This document shows, one piece after another, positions 12,730-23,269 of a stretch of DNA of 64,000 nt. The notes under the pieces were generated by a model. It was not told where the DNA came from. It saw only the letters and a list, made by a program, of their open reading frames with translations, and ran no database searches. Made by a program: the position numbers and the translations under genes. Numbering within the stretch: position 1 is the stretch's first letter; each line of letters opens with the position of its first letter. The stretch is taken from assembly GCA_963920635.1 (NCBI GenBank), contig OY987305.1, forward strand, positions 2,762,653 through 2,826,652, given 5' to 3'. This DNA is from Pseudeuparius sepicola (taxonomy: Eukaryota; Arthropoda; Insecta; Coleoptera; Anthribidae).

Positions 12730-13880
12730 TATATCATATATCGTGTTTATGTACGCCACTCGCATATTTGAAGCGTACATCTAATTTTCCCGCCAATTTA
12801 CCCACGCGCTCTAATTTCGTCAAATTGTGCGTGAACTCCTCAGTTCGAAGCGGATTCATAGAAATCGCGGGTGAGATTTGTGCCGCCGGGTCGACACTAA
12901 AACTAAACCTAATTAGGGTTAAAGAGACAAAAGGGGTAGTTCGACCCTTGGCCGACTGTCGTTGTGCCAACTGTCAATTTCGCCGGGTGGAATAAAACCG
13001 TTTTGTCGGTAGGGACAGCGTCGAGATACGGAAATTATGTACGGTTAGGTGTTTCCGTAGAGGCGACAACTATTTTTCGTTGTCGGCGTTGACGTTTGTG
13101 GTCTAGTGAGCAATTAATATTGCGTTGTGTACGTCAGCGGCAGTGCATCCTCCGAAAATTACCACCAAGATTTATCTAATGCATTCCTTTCAATTACTGC
13201 GCCCACTTGGTTGGATTTATCTCGTTTACAGGGTAACCAGGACAGTATTACGGAGGCGTTTAGTGGATATAATTTAGCATCCTACATCTCGGGACTGGCT
13301 TGCCTCTTCAAATGACACAAAGCATTAGCCTCCTCAATACGCGACCGTTGGGTTACAATGATGTCCCGCGTATTCTCGTTAGCGTATCTTTATACAAGCG
13401 ATAACATTGTGCGGGGCCTGTTGTTAACAAATTGGGGAGTAATTGGGGTGTTTAGCTCGTCGCAGGTACTGTTGGAGAATTAATTGAAATGGATCAGCGT
13501 CGACGGTCATATCTCGTTGAATTTTAGATTACCGATAACGTCATCCATACTTTTCGCAAAATGGCAATTACAGAATTGGTATAGTATATAAATTCGGGTC
13601 GATAGTTCCTGACATTTTTGTCGACCATAAATAACATTAGTGAGATAATTTATCTTTGGACTGACTCGAACTTTATAAAACAATAGAAAATGGATGGGAT
13701 CGTAGATCAACGTTCCAGATTTTAAATAATGGGTAATGTTGTCTTTCGCACAGACTATCGATTATCTCATTTTCGCCCTATATAAAGGTATTACAGTTTA
13801 GCTTAAAGAGGATGAATAAATTTTACCAACAATTACGGCAGGCGCGGCACCTCCATAAGGTCATTTGGTCAATGACCCAC
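12730..13880. other. Low-repeat segment, no gene recognised
   Basis: This stretch is GC-richer than its surroundings and has no obvious repeat copies elsewhere in the window. Short open frames occur on both strands (for example 12768-12995 and 13127-13315), but none shows a domain or splice context I recognise. It may be unique, possibly regulatory, DNA. Confidence 0.35.
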
Positions 13881-14463
13881 CTAATTTATTTCAATTTTTT
13901 TTAAATATTTAACAATAAACTACCTACCTTTAAAAATGTAATTAGATTTCTATGCAAAAACTCCCCAATTGTTACTAATGGAGCCAAGATTACTAATGTC
14001 TAATAATAATTCATTCCTATGTGCTGCCGCCTGGCCGTATTTTAAATTGACCTCACGTGTTATTATTATAATCCACAAGGATAAATGCAATGAACGTGAG
14101 ACAGAGACAACAGCATACGCGCCCGCTCTGAAGCCGAAAAGAGACAAGTAGATGACGAAATCGTCGACGGCCGACCATTCGTAATGCGGCGGTTTCACAT
14201 ATACTGCTATAGCAGAACTGTTATGTTGTGTTTCACAATATTTGCAAAAGTGTGTTTACAGTAGTAGTTACAAAATGGCGCCGAATAAAATAAAATCATG
14301 TGCCTTTTGATGAAAAAAAGTTAATGTTAAATATTAGACGTAAATATAAGAAGAAAAGGTATTGGGTAAAAACGCCTTTATTAAGTAGACCACGTTTTGA
14401 CTGAATGGTATTAACAGTAGACGGAGATTTCCAAAATTTTACACGTCTTTCATACCAAATATA

Positions 14464-15372
14464 CAGTGCCCGCCAAAAAGTCTGCACCTATGGGAAAAAT
14501 TTTTAGTAAATAACTTACGGAAAATTTGTTTGCGGCATCAGGTTTTGCTTGCTCTAGAACCAAAATTGACATAATCAAATGTTGTGACGTAGTCTCTTTT
14601 ATATGTCAAATTTGACATTAATGAAAAAAATGTCCAAAAAATGGGCTTATTTAACCGAATTTCGAAAAAAGTCATAAGAAAAATATGTTTCTTTCGCAAT
14701 TTTATACCCCTATGCAAAATTCCAAGAGCCTACTACGATTTTCATATTTTGCCCTTTGTTGGATATTATTGGACATAATATTTTAAATTTTCTAGATATT
14801 TCTGATCAGATCAGCATGACATAAATATTTGTGTGTTTTTACAACCATTTACTATAGAAAGAAGTTTGTAAATCGAATTTATGTGTTTATCTGTAAAAAT
14901 TAGATCAGTTTTGCACCAAGCGTGCTTCTTCAACAAGCCCTCATTTTAATTTTTTTGCAAAAAAAAAGGAAAAGAAGGATATTTGGACCGTAAACTAAGT
15001 ATTGTGCAGTATGTATTCAGTCAATGAGTGTTTTAAATTACATAGGATCGACTTTTATGGACTAACAAATACGGAAAAGGGCAACAAAGGGCAAAATATG
15101 AAAATCGTAGTAGGCTCTTGAAATTTTGCACAGGTGTATAAAATTGCGGAAGAAACATATTTTTCTTATGACTTTTTTCGAAATTCGGTTAAATAAGCCC
15201 ATTTTTCGGACATTTTTTTCAATAATAAATAAATAAAAAAGACTACGTCACAACATTTGATTATGTCAATTTTGGTTCTAGAGCAAGCAAAACCTGATGC
15301 CTCAAACAAATTTTCCGTAAAATATTTACTAAAAATTTTTCCCATATGGTGCAGACTTTTTGGCGGGCACTG
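14464..15372. mobile_element. Mariner-type element D, copy 1 (909 bp, TA target duplication)
   Basis: The termini are CAGTGCCCGCCAAAAAGTC and its exact reverse complement, each flanked by TA. Inverted arms of about 295 bp run from 14464 to about 14762 and from about 15080 to 15372. Family E copy 2 (43620-43640) preserves the empty site with a single TA, which confirms the boundaries. The roughly 315-bp centre has no recognisable transposase, so the element is non-autonomous. Confidence 0.9.
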
Positions 15373-16000
15373 TATATTGAGGTGACTTTAAATGTCCCAT
15401 AGGCATTCCTTGTATCGATATAATTCGATTAGATGATACATTTTTTCATCTGAAAATTAGAAATATTTCTAGTTATAACAGTATCTGCGATAACAGTGTA
15501 CTACGATCACATCGATATTCGCTTGGCAGCGGAACCACGCCCACCAAACAGTCACTGCGATCGCAGTCGAGTGCCATGTGAAACCGCTTCCATAGGCGTA
15601 AGTAGAGTAGAGAGTATTATAGTAGAGTAGAGAGAATACGTCGGCGCGCGCCGAATGTCGGGCATGAGCGAAAATAGCGTAAGTAAACACGGCAAAAATC
15701 TTTAAAAATTTCGTTTTTTCGCGAAGTTCCGATGTTGTAAAAGGTGCAAAATAGGGTGGTGATTAGTTTGAGCTGCGTACAGTAAAAATTCATCCAGATT
15801 ACAACCACAAATATCGTCGTGAAATCCGGGATGTCAAAAGGAAATTTGAAAATTCATTTTCTCGAAAACTACGTCCGACCGGGAAAAACCAAGGCGGATT
15901 CGTGTTCAGGAACCTAGAAAATGGGGGAGGAAGCCAAATCGAGGGTGGATTACACCATTGGAAATAATTACCGAATTTCTAAAAGGTGAGTGAATTATCC

Positions 16001-16720
16001 TATGTAAATTTTATCGATAATTTTTCCGAAAGCGCTATTTTGCCTAGAAAGATCACGAGTATAAATTGGTCTTTTATTTTCTGATAAAATCCCGAGAGCG
16101 AAGCCCAATTTTTACGAGTGGTTTTGCTAATGGGCAAAATAGGGCTTGAGAATAAAATTATCTAGAAAAATTTCACGAGTGGTATTTGTCGAGATTATTT
16201 CTCGAATACGATTTAATAATTTCTGTATTAATTTTTTCTATGTTTACATTTCCAAAACGATTAATTTTGAACGACTTTATTGACAGCTTCGACTGTAGCG
16301 TTCGAGTAAACAAACATGACGCTTGGATATCCAAGGCAAATGCGATTATACCTACACCCTGTCAGCGTTGGTTTATTTTCTGAATGTGTCATAAATTTAA
16401 ACGGAGACGGAGGTCTAATAACAAAAATTTAGCAATATAAAAGTTATATAAATTCATTGATACAATGCTTAATAGTACCGCAACATAATTTATAAACTGC
16501 ATAATTCAGAACAGTGTGAAACACATAAACTTTAAGAAGTAGTTACATGTTTGTATCCAACAGATTCGCGGTTGCTAAGCAACGAAGTGATAATTGCACA
16601 AGTGGTATTACCGCGATAATTTGCACAAGTGCAATTATCGCTAGCAGAGGCATATGATTAGTTGGATTTTTATTAAAGGAGCTACCTTATTGGATGCAAG
16701 CAGTATGAGGTAAATAATCC
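16001..16720. mobile_element. Insertion within family E, class unknown
   Basis: Family E copy 2 runs uninterrupted across this point, whereas copy 1 has about 720 extra bases bordered by GAATTATCC and AAATAATCC, a possible imperfect target duplication. The insert contains CACGAGT motifs, a palindrome GTTGCTAAGCAAC at 16571-16583, and a hairpin built from GATAATTGCACAAGTG and CACAAGTGCAATTATC at about 16590-16640. No coding frame is recognised. It could alternatively be ancestral sequence deleted from copy 2. Confidence 0.5.
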
Positions 16721-16870
16721 TCGGAATTATCTCAATATTAGGTATTATTTTTCATGATAATTTTCTAATGGATATCTCAAGCTATTATATTTTCTTTGCT
16801 CTATTTAAAAAAAGTCAAACACATAAAAAATTCATAAAAGTTATCCACCCCGATTTGACCCACCTCCATG

Positions 16871-17376
16871 GTAGCGAATTTTTTTTTAGGTTTTCCGTGA
16901 AAAAGAATAGGTACATAATCCACCAATGAAGGTTCTTCTAATACGTACTGCAAATTAGGAATTATTGGCCAATTTCATACAAGCCTCGCAATTATTGTTC
17001 AGCGAAATATTTTAATTATATGTTTCAAACATAATCGTGCGCTTAATTTGTCATTATAAAATATGAAACCGGAAATTGTGTTATCAAAATTCCACTCGAA
17101 ATGCGAAATTCCGGTCTCGCCAACTCCCGTTTCAACAATTACCACAGAGTGCGTTTTGTTTGGGTTTACCGGATTTATAGAGAGATGGGGGAATTTTGCG
17201 TTTTCCGGTCAGCTCATTTGAAATCTAGAAAGCGATAAAACGAACTGTATTGGTATATATGCAACTGGACAAAGTAGAAAATAACTTCGAAATTAGTAAG
17301 TAGATAAGCTATGACAGTACTAGCGCACTATCCCCATGAGTTGAGTGAATAAACGCGCCCAAATTTTCGGCGACTC
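16871..17376. other. No gene or repeat recognised
   Basis: Mixed-composition DNA with no repeat copies that I could find in the window and no convincing frame. Confidence 0.3.
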
Positions 17377-17614
17377 GGATTTTTTTATTTTTCCGACAAA
17401 GGTCATTTTCAACAGTCTAACGTTTCGTTAATGTTTCGTCGACGTTCTGTTGGCGTTTCGTTAACGTTTTGTTCCTGTTTTTTTTTCACGCTTTTTCACG
17501 TTTTATGCATTTTCATGATGATGAAACGTTATCAGTACCCATGAAAATGCGTCAACGAAACGTCAACGAACGTGTGAAAAGCATTAACGAAACGTCGGAA
17601 AAATAAAAAAATCC
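17377..17614. repeat. Hairpin MITE with AACGTTTCGTTAACG-type internal repeats
   Basis: The ends are GGATTTTTTTATTTTTCCGAC and its reverse complement. The interior contains several variants of CGTTTCGTTAACG on the left half and CAACGAAACGTCAACG on the right half, so the whole 238 bp can fold back. Family A copy 3 begins exactly at its right end. Confidence 0.6.
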
Positions 17615-18304
17615 AGGGTGAGTTTTTTCGATGCCCACTATGGGGATCTCGGAAACTACCCGAGCTAGAACAAAGGTTAAATAGGGAAAGAATTGCAGTT
17701 TTGAATGCTCAATCTAATGCCCATTTTGGATTTTTTAAAAAGTTCATGGCTCGCTAGATATTTTGTAAAGTGATTTTTTGCTATTTCATCAGATCTCTGT
17801 AGCTCCGTTATTTCTGATTATACAGAAAAACTGTAGAGGCAAAAATTGTAGATAATTTTGGGCTTAATAAGATAATCTGATCCAATTTTTTATGTTGTTT
17901 GTGATTTTTGAGATATGACATAAAACTGCGTTTTTTAAATGTAAATCATAGTTGGGTGTGGCCTTAAAAAATCGGCCCTTTTTTTAGCTTTCCAAAGATA
18001 TAATACTCGGCATAGTTATTACAAAAAATAAAAGAGGTATGGCTAATTTTCGTTTTTTTTTTAATTTTCACATAGTCAGCCATGGAATATTTTCATAATT
18101 ACGTTCTATTTTATAATTAGACATACTTCAAACTTTCAAATATTTTGTTTTTAGCTGGTAACAAAATGTAACAAAATAAAACAAAAATTAAAAAAATCAT
18201 ATTCAAATTATTATTATTTTAAAATTTTCAGTACCTGTAATAATTATAAATAATAAATGATGTTTAGTGGCATATCAGGTAAGGATATCAATTGAAAAAA
18301 ATGC

Positions 18305-18376
18305 ACTCCAGCCGGGACTTGAACCCGGGACTCCTACTGTGGCCGTAGGCACTTTAACCAACTAAGCTACCGGAGA
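18305..18376 (-). tRNA. tRNA-like gene, unit 1 (Trp-type CCA anticodon, G33)
   Basis: The 72-nt cloverleaf has a 7-bp acceptor stem with one T-T mismatch at 1-72 and a G-T pair, a D stem of 4 bp, an anticodon stem CCTAC/GTAGG and a T arm CCGGG-TTCAAGT-CCCGG. An A box (TAGCTTAGTTGG), a B box (GGTTCAAGTCC) and a T7 terminator about 10 nt downstream make it a plausible Pol III unit. The anticodon loop is GGCCACA, so position 33 is G where true tRNAs have U. That argues for a tRNA-derived SINE head rather than a decoding tRNA. Confidence 0.6.
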
Positions 18377-18714
18377 TATGGGTTCCATCGGCTAGGTGTT
18401 ATTTATTCCAATTGATATATAGTTAGTAGCGGTGAGATGTAGAAGACTTCGGCGTCTTCTACAGCTATTAGAAGGGGTTAGAGGGTGTAGGGAAACCATT
18501 CATTATTGTTGGTTATGTAAACTTCCTATTTGTTCTTCCACCCACAATATTCGACATATAGCGACTTAATGCAAGTATCGAACGTGGAAATTCTGACCTA
18601 CAATGTCAAAGCCAGACTATGAAACACAGAAAGATTTTTAGTACCTGTAATAATTATAAATAATAAATGATGTTTAGTGGCATATCAGGTAAGGATATCA
18701 ATTGAAAAAAATGC

Positions 18715-18786
18715 ACTCCAGCCGGGACTTGAACCCGGGACTCCTACTGTGGCCGTAGGCACTTTAACCAACTAAGCTACCGGAGA
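18715..18786 (-). tRNA. tRNA-like gene, unit 2
   Basis: Same sequence and fold as unit 1, 410 bp downstream, with intact A and B boxes, the GGCCACA anticodon loop and the T-run terminator. Confidence 0.6.
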
Positions 18787-19124
18787 TATGGGTTCCATCG
18801 GCTAGGTGTTATTTATTCTAATTGATATATAGTTATTAGCGGTGAGATGTAGAAGACTTCGGCGTCTTCTACAGCTACTAGAAGGGGTTAGAGGGTGTAG
18901 GGAAACCATTCATTATTGTTGGTTATGTAAACTTCCTATTTGTTCTTCCACCCACAGTATTCGACATATAGCGACTTAATGCAAGTATCGAACGTGGAAA
19001 TTCTGACCTACAATGTCAAAGCCAGACTATGAAACACAGAAAGATTTTTAGTACCTGTAATAATTATAAATAATAAATGATGTTTAGTGGCATATCAGGT
19101 AAGGATATCAATTGAAAAAAATGC

Positions 19125-19196
19125 ACTCCAGCCGGGACTTGAACCCGGGACTCCTACTGTGGCCGTAGGCACTTTAACCAACTAAGCTACCGGATA
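19125..19196 (-). tRNA. tRNA-like gene, unit 3 (acceptor variant)
   Basis: As unit 1, but the 5' acceptor strand reads TATCCGG instead of TCTCCGG, breaking one more acceptor pair. A and B boxes and terminator are retained. Confidence 0.55.
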
Positions 19197-19534
19197 TACG
19201 GGTTCCATCGGCTAGGTGTTATTTATTCCAATTGATATATAGTTAGTAGCGGTGAGATGTAGAAGACTTCGGCGTCTTCTACAGCTATTAGAAGGGGTTA
19301 GAGGGTGTAGGGAAACCATTCATTATTGTTGGTTATGTAAACTTCCTATTTGTTCTTCCACCCACAATATTCGACATATAGCGACTTAATGCAAGTATCG
19401 AACGTGGAAATTCTGACCTACAATGTCAAAGCCAGACTATGAAACACAGAAAGATTTTTAGTACCTGTAATAATTATAAATAATAAATGATGTTTAGTGG
19501 CATATCAGGTAAGGATATCAATTGAAAAAAATGC

Positions 19535-19606
19535 ACTCCAGCCGGGACTTGAACCCGGGACTCCTACTGTGGCCGTAGGCACTTTAACCAACTAAGCTAC
19601 CGGAGA
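19535..19606 (-). tRNA. tRNA-like gene, unit 4
   Basis: Same as unit 1. This unit is truncated 54 bp beyond the tRNA-like part and lacks the downstream hairpin. Confidence 0.6.
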
Positions 19607-19672
19607 TATGGGTTCCATCGGCTAGGTGTTATTTATTCCAATTGATATATAGTTAGTAGCATGGAACCCATA

Positions 19673-19710
19673 TCTCCGGTAGCTTAGTTGGTTAAAGTCC
19701 CGGCTGGAGT
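19673..19710 (+). pseudogene. Inverted tRNA-like relic lacking anticodon and T arm
   Basis: On the plus strand the acceptor and D arm (TCTCCGGTAGCTTAGTTGG) are joined directly to TCCCGGCTGGAGT. About 34 nt covering the anticodon arm and most of the T arm are missing, including the B box. It lies head to head with unit 4 and can pair with it. Confidence 0.75.
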
Positions 19711-19789
19711 GCATTTTTTTCAATTGATATCCTTACCTGATATGCCACTAAACATCATTTATTATTATTTTAAAAGGTCACCTTTTAAA

Positions 19790-20050
19790 ATAAAAAAGGT
19801 GTTTAAACAATCCACCATTATTATTTATGCAAATATTGCATCTTTTTAAAGCCGAATTTGTCGCCTTTCTTAGAGAGCGCCTGTCAATACTGGCAATTGC
19901 TTCTAAAACAGCTGCTCTTAATTCAACAATTGTCTCATACTTTATTTTGTACTGTTCCCCACAAAAAGAAATCCAAAACAGACAAATCGGGGGATCGTGG
20001 CGGCCAGGAAATAGGTCCATTTCTCCCTATCCAACTATTTGGATAGAGCT
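19790..20050 (-). pseudogene. Tc1/mariner-family transposase C-terminal remnant with SPDL motif
   Basis: The minus-strand reading gives NSWIGRNGPISWPPRSPDL, then DFFLWGTV, then after a small frameshift ETIVELRAAVLEAI, SIDRRSLRKATNS and CNICINNNGGLF. The WPPRSPDL block carries the third catalytic acidic residue of the Tc1/mariner DD(D/E) triad (Asp codon near 19986-19988). No N-terminal DNA-binding part or first two catalytic residues are present, so it cannot be active. It lies between the arms of family A copy 3 and ties that family to the mariner group. Confidence 0.85.
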
Positions 20051-20639
20051 GATCTAGGTAATTTCTTACGGGCAAATAATTATGTGGTGGAGCTCCGTCA
20101 TGATAATTTTTGTTTTATTTTGTTACATTTTCTTACCAGCTAAAAATAAAATATTTGAAAGTTTGAAGTATGTCTTATTATAAAATAGAATGTAATTATG
20201 AAAATATTCCATGTCTGACTATGTGAAAATTAAAAAAAAATCAGAAAATTATCCATAGTATTATATCTTTAGAAAGCTCAAAAAAAGGCCGATTTGATAA
20301 GGCCACAGCCAACTATGATTTACATTAAAAAAACACAAGTTTATGTCATACCTCAAAAATCACAAACAACATAAAAAATTGGATCAGATTGTCTTATTAA
20401 GCCCAAAATTATCTACAATTTTTGCCTCTACAGTTTTTCTGTATAATCAGAAATAACGGAGCTACAGAGATCTGATGAAATAGCAAAAAATCACTCTTTT
20501 CAAAATATCTAGTGAGCCATGAACTTTTTTAAAAATCCAAAAGGGGCATTAGATTGAGCATTCGCTTTTAACCTTTGTTCTAGCTCTGCTAGTTTCCGAG
20601 ATCCCCATAGTACTCATCGAATAAACTCACCCTGTATAA

Positions 20640-21415
20640 CGAATGCGGAATTTAGTTGCCGGGGCCTGCAAGGCCGAGGCAAATAAACTGCATGTCTATA
20701 GTAAGGAGCGTGAACTACGTTTCAGAACAACGTCATTATGCGAAATTTACATGAAACTTTCATAGTTTGCAAAAATATTTCACTTTCGGCGGCAGGGTCT
20801 GACGCGCTGTGGGCGGTAGGTTGGGCATGTGCATTAGGTGGCTGTCGGTTTTATGTTTTGCAATATTTTTCGGCGAGCTCGCAAGAGTGTGATGGCCGCC
20901 GCGGCAACGTCAGATTCGAGAATTGAGTTTTCATGAACCATAAAAATCCGGCCGCCGGTCCTGATTCCGTAAACCGTCAATCACGGTTTCACGTGAGATT
21001 TAACACCGGTCGCGGCCCTAACGCATACAGAAAATTGCGCTTTATTACAAATAATAAAATTTCGCCGTGCCGTTACGAAGATTTACTGTTATCTATTCTG
21101 TCAAAAAGATAAATTCGGTTGTATTTTCTATTTTCATAGCGCCCGGATACGTAAATTACGTTCTAGCAATGTGCTTTATTTTTCAAATGAGGAGCACGCT
21201 TGTTATTCCCCTGATATGGGGCTTATTTATTCTATTACAAAAACATATTACGATACGGACTAAGTACACCGGCCTTGAGATGCAAAATTTTCTCTTACGG
21301 TTCGCCTCTTTATAAAGGGATATTTACTTCTACCTACTCTGTTCGGCATTCGACTATAAAATTATCCTCAAAAAGTATTCTTCATGCAAGCATTAAAATA
21401 AATAATACGAATTTA
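20640..21415. other. No gene recognised; moderately GC-rich
   Basis: It begins with the dispersed GCCGAGGCAAATAAA motif (about 20665-20690). The rest (20700-21350) is not repeated in the window. Short frames occur on the plus strand but show no domain or splice context. Confidence 0.35.
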
Positions 21416-21416
21416 T

Positions 21417-22388
21417 TACAAGCTTTTATTTAACTTCAATTGTTAGTGTGGGTCGAATCTTGCAAGCTGAATTAGAACCACTTCCTGACATCCGATTGAG
21501 CTGAAATTTTGCATACACCTTTAGTTCCGGTGACAATACAATATGCAATACTCAATATTGTAATACTTTCGAAATGGCCGCCGCTCCAAGATGGCGGATG
21601 ATGTATTTTTTGTCGACCCCTTAATATGGGTATCAAATGAAAGGTTTTGAAGAGTAGAATAAATAAAGTTAGTGACATCACACTAAATTCAATATGGCCG
21701 CCGCTCAAAGATGGCCGATTAAATTTCCTTTTCAACCCCCAAATGAAAGGGCTTGAAGAGTAGAAAACGATAAAGTTAGTGACATCACAATAAATTCAAT
21801 ATGGCCGCCGCTCCAAGATGGCGGATTACCTATTTGATACCCAGCATGGGTAACAAATAAGAGGGCTCGACGGGTAGAAAACAATAAGGTGAATGACTTC
21901 ATTCGAAAACCAATATGGCGGCCGCCCCAAGATGGCGGAATAAATTTCTTTACCGCCCTCCTGACATGGGAATCAAATAGGAACTAAAAAGCACAAAATA
22001 AAATTGCAAATAAAAGAAAACCTTTTTAAAAACAAGCTTTTATTTAAGCCACGTACTAAAACGAATAAAATAAGTTTAGGCTTTCATTAAGATAATTCAA
22101 TTCCAAATTGCGACAAGTTTTTGCAAATTTAAAAGCTTGTCGCGCGAGTCGTAAAGAAAAAAATGCATACTTTGGCAAATAGTTATACTTGCTTATCAAC
22201 CAATCACTGTCCAATAAAATTAATTGGTACCTACTTTCATCAACATTTCGCGCGACAAGCTTTTCAATTTGCAAAAACTTGTCGCAATTTGGAATTGAAT
22301 TATCTTAACGAAAACCTAAACTTATTTTATTCGTTTTAGTACATGGCTTAAATAAAAGCTTGTTTTTAAAAAGGTTTTTTATTTTCAA
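21417..22388. mobile_element. Family M element, copy 1: minisatellite plus hairpin
   Basis: It starts with ACAAGCTTTTATTTAAC and GTCGAATCTTGCAAGCTGAA. Four degenerate units of about 110 bp follow, with ATGGCCGCCGCTCCAAGATGG centred near 21585, 21703, 21813 and 21925. Then come a second ACAAGCTTTTATTTAA end and a hairpin with arms at about 22008-22147 and 22249-22388, containing CTTGTCGCGCGA. Copies 2 (46313-47167) and 3 (58362-59873) have the same three-part order. No protein is recognised and the transposon class is undetermined. Confidence 0.75.
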
Positions 22389-23269
22389 TTTGTATACATA
22401 GACATAGAAATAACTGTGAGATGTAATTATTGCCCGTTCCTACATTATTTAATTTTGTCTCTATACGATTTGTCTTTGGAATTTAGGTATACAGTGTGGA
22501 TAGAAATTGTGGAATATTGCTTATATTTCTTCAAATACTCCTCATATCAAAAACATGTTTTAATAAAAGTGCTAGGGGAAATTATTTCCCGTTTAGTAAT
22601 ATCAAGCAATCTTTCGTAGCACAAAAAATGTGGTTGCCATGGTAACCGCTTTAATTTTTTTTAAATGGCACCATATACTTTTTTTGTGGAAATTGATACA
22701 TTGGAACTTTCTGAATACGATACAATATAATTTGAATGGCGTCGCATAAGAATAAAATTCAAAAAAATTAAGTTTTCTATTATGCTATTGACAATGTTTA
22801 TCAAAATAATTATTAACAACAAGTTAGCTATGCCAAAATCAGAACAATGCAAAACTGTCACCAGCTGTGTAACTGTGTACTTTGTTACACTAAACATACT
22901 TTTTTACTCCATTTTCTGTGTACTTAAGTACTTAGTATGTTAACCTGTATTCTTTCCGTTTCACTTAATTCAAGCGCCATTATAACTTACTAAGTACTTA
23001 GGTACACAGAAAGAAAATTGAGTAAATAAGTACGTTTACTGTAACAATGCACATAATTACAAGCAACTGACAGCTAGTGACAGTTTCCCATTGTTCTGAT
23101 TTTGGCATGGCTAACTTGATGTTGATAATTATTTTGATAAACATTGTCAATAGCATAATAGAGAACTTATTTTTTTCGTATTTTTTTCTTATGCGACTGC
23201 ATTAAAATTGTATTGTATCGTATTCAGAAAGTTCCAATCTATCAATTTTCACCAAAAAACGTATATGGT

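Larger units (their letters stand above)
13885..16870. mobile_element. Repeat family E, copy 1 (split by mariner D and another insertion)
   Basis: This repeat aligns by eye, in reverse orientation, with 42825-44290. Shared landmarks in order are CAAAAACTCCCCAATTG, the ACAAAATGGCGCCGAATAAA stretch, TAAGAAGAAAAGGTATTGGG, GACTTTAAATGTCCCATAG, CAGTCACTGCGATCGCAGT, TACAACCACAAATATCG and ACCCCGATTTGACCCACCTC. Mariner D interrupts it at 14464-15372 and a further segment at about 16001-16720. Its class is unknown: I see no terminal inverted repeats and no complete protein. A 120-codon frame in copy 2 is not conserved here. Confidence 0.7.
18225..19760 (-). repeat. Tandem array of 410-bp tRNA-like (SINE-like) units
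   Basis: Units begin with GTACCTGTAATAATT at 18231, 18641, 19051 and 19461, an exact period of 410 bp. The fourth unit stops at 19660 and is followed by an inverted, internally deleted partial unit (19661-19760). Each full unit holds one tRNA-like gene on the minus strand and a perfect hairpin (TGTAGAAGAC, loop TTCGGC, GTCTTCTACA) at 18438-18463, 18848-18873 and 19258-19283. The units differ at only a few positions. The array is bordered by a 15-bp direct repeat, ATTATTATTTTAAAA (18210-18224 and 19761-19775), as a retroposition target duplication would be. Confidence 0.9.
17614..20634. mobile_element. Family A element, copy 3 (3.0 kb), carrying a tRNA-like array
   Basis: The left terminus is CAGGGTGAGTTTTTTCG and the right terminus is TAAACTCACCCTG plus TA. 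Inverted arms of roughly 570 bp share landmarks such as GCTCCGTTATTTCTGATTA and CCATGGAATATTTTC. Between the arms lie the array of 410-bp tRNA-like units (18225-19760) and, on the minus strand, a transposase C-terminal remnant (19790-20050). The arms are similar to each other and to copies 1 and 2. This is the most complete member of the family in the window. Confidence 0.85.

Noticed and set aside
12768..13315. Short frames of 62-78 codons in a GC-richer stretch
   Set aside because: Frames on both strands overlap and none has recognisable domains.
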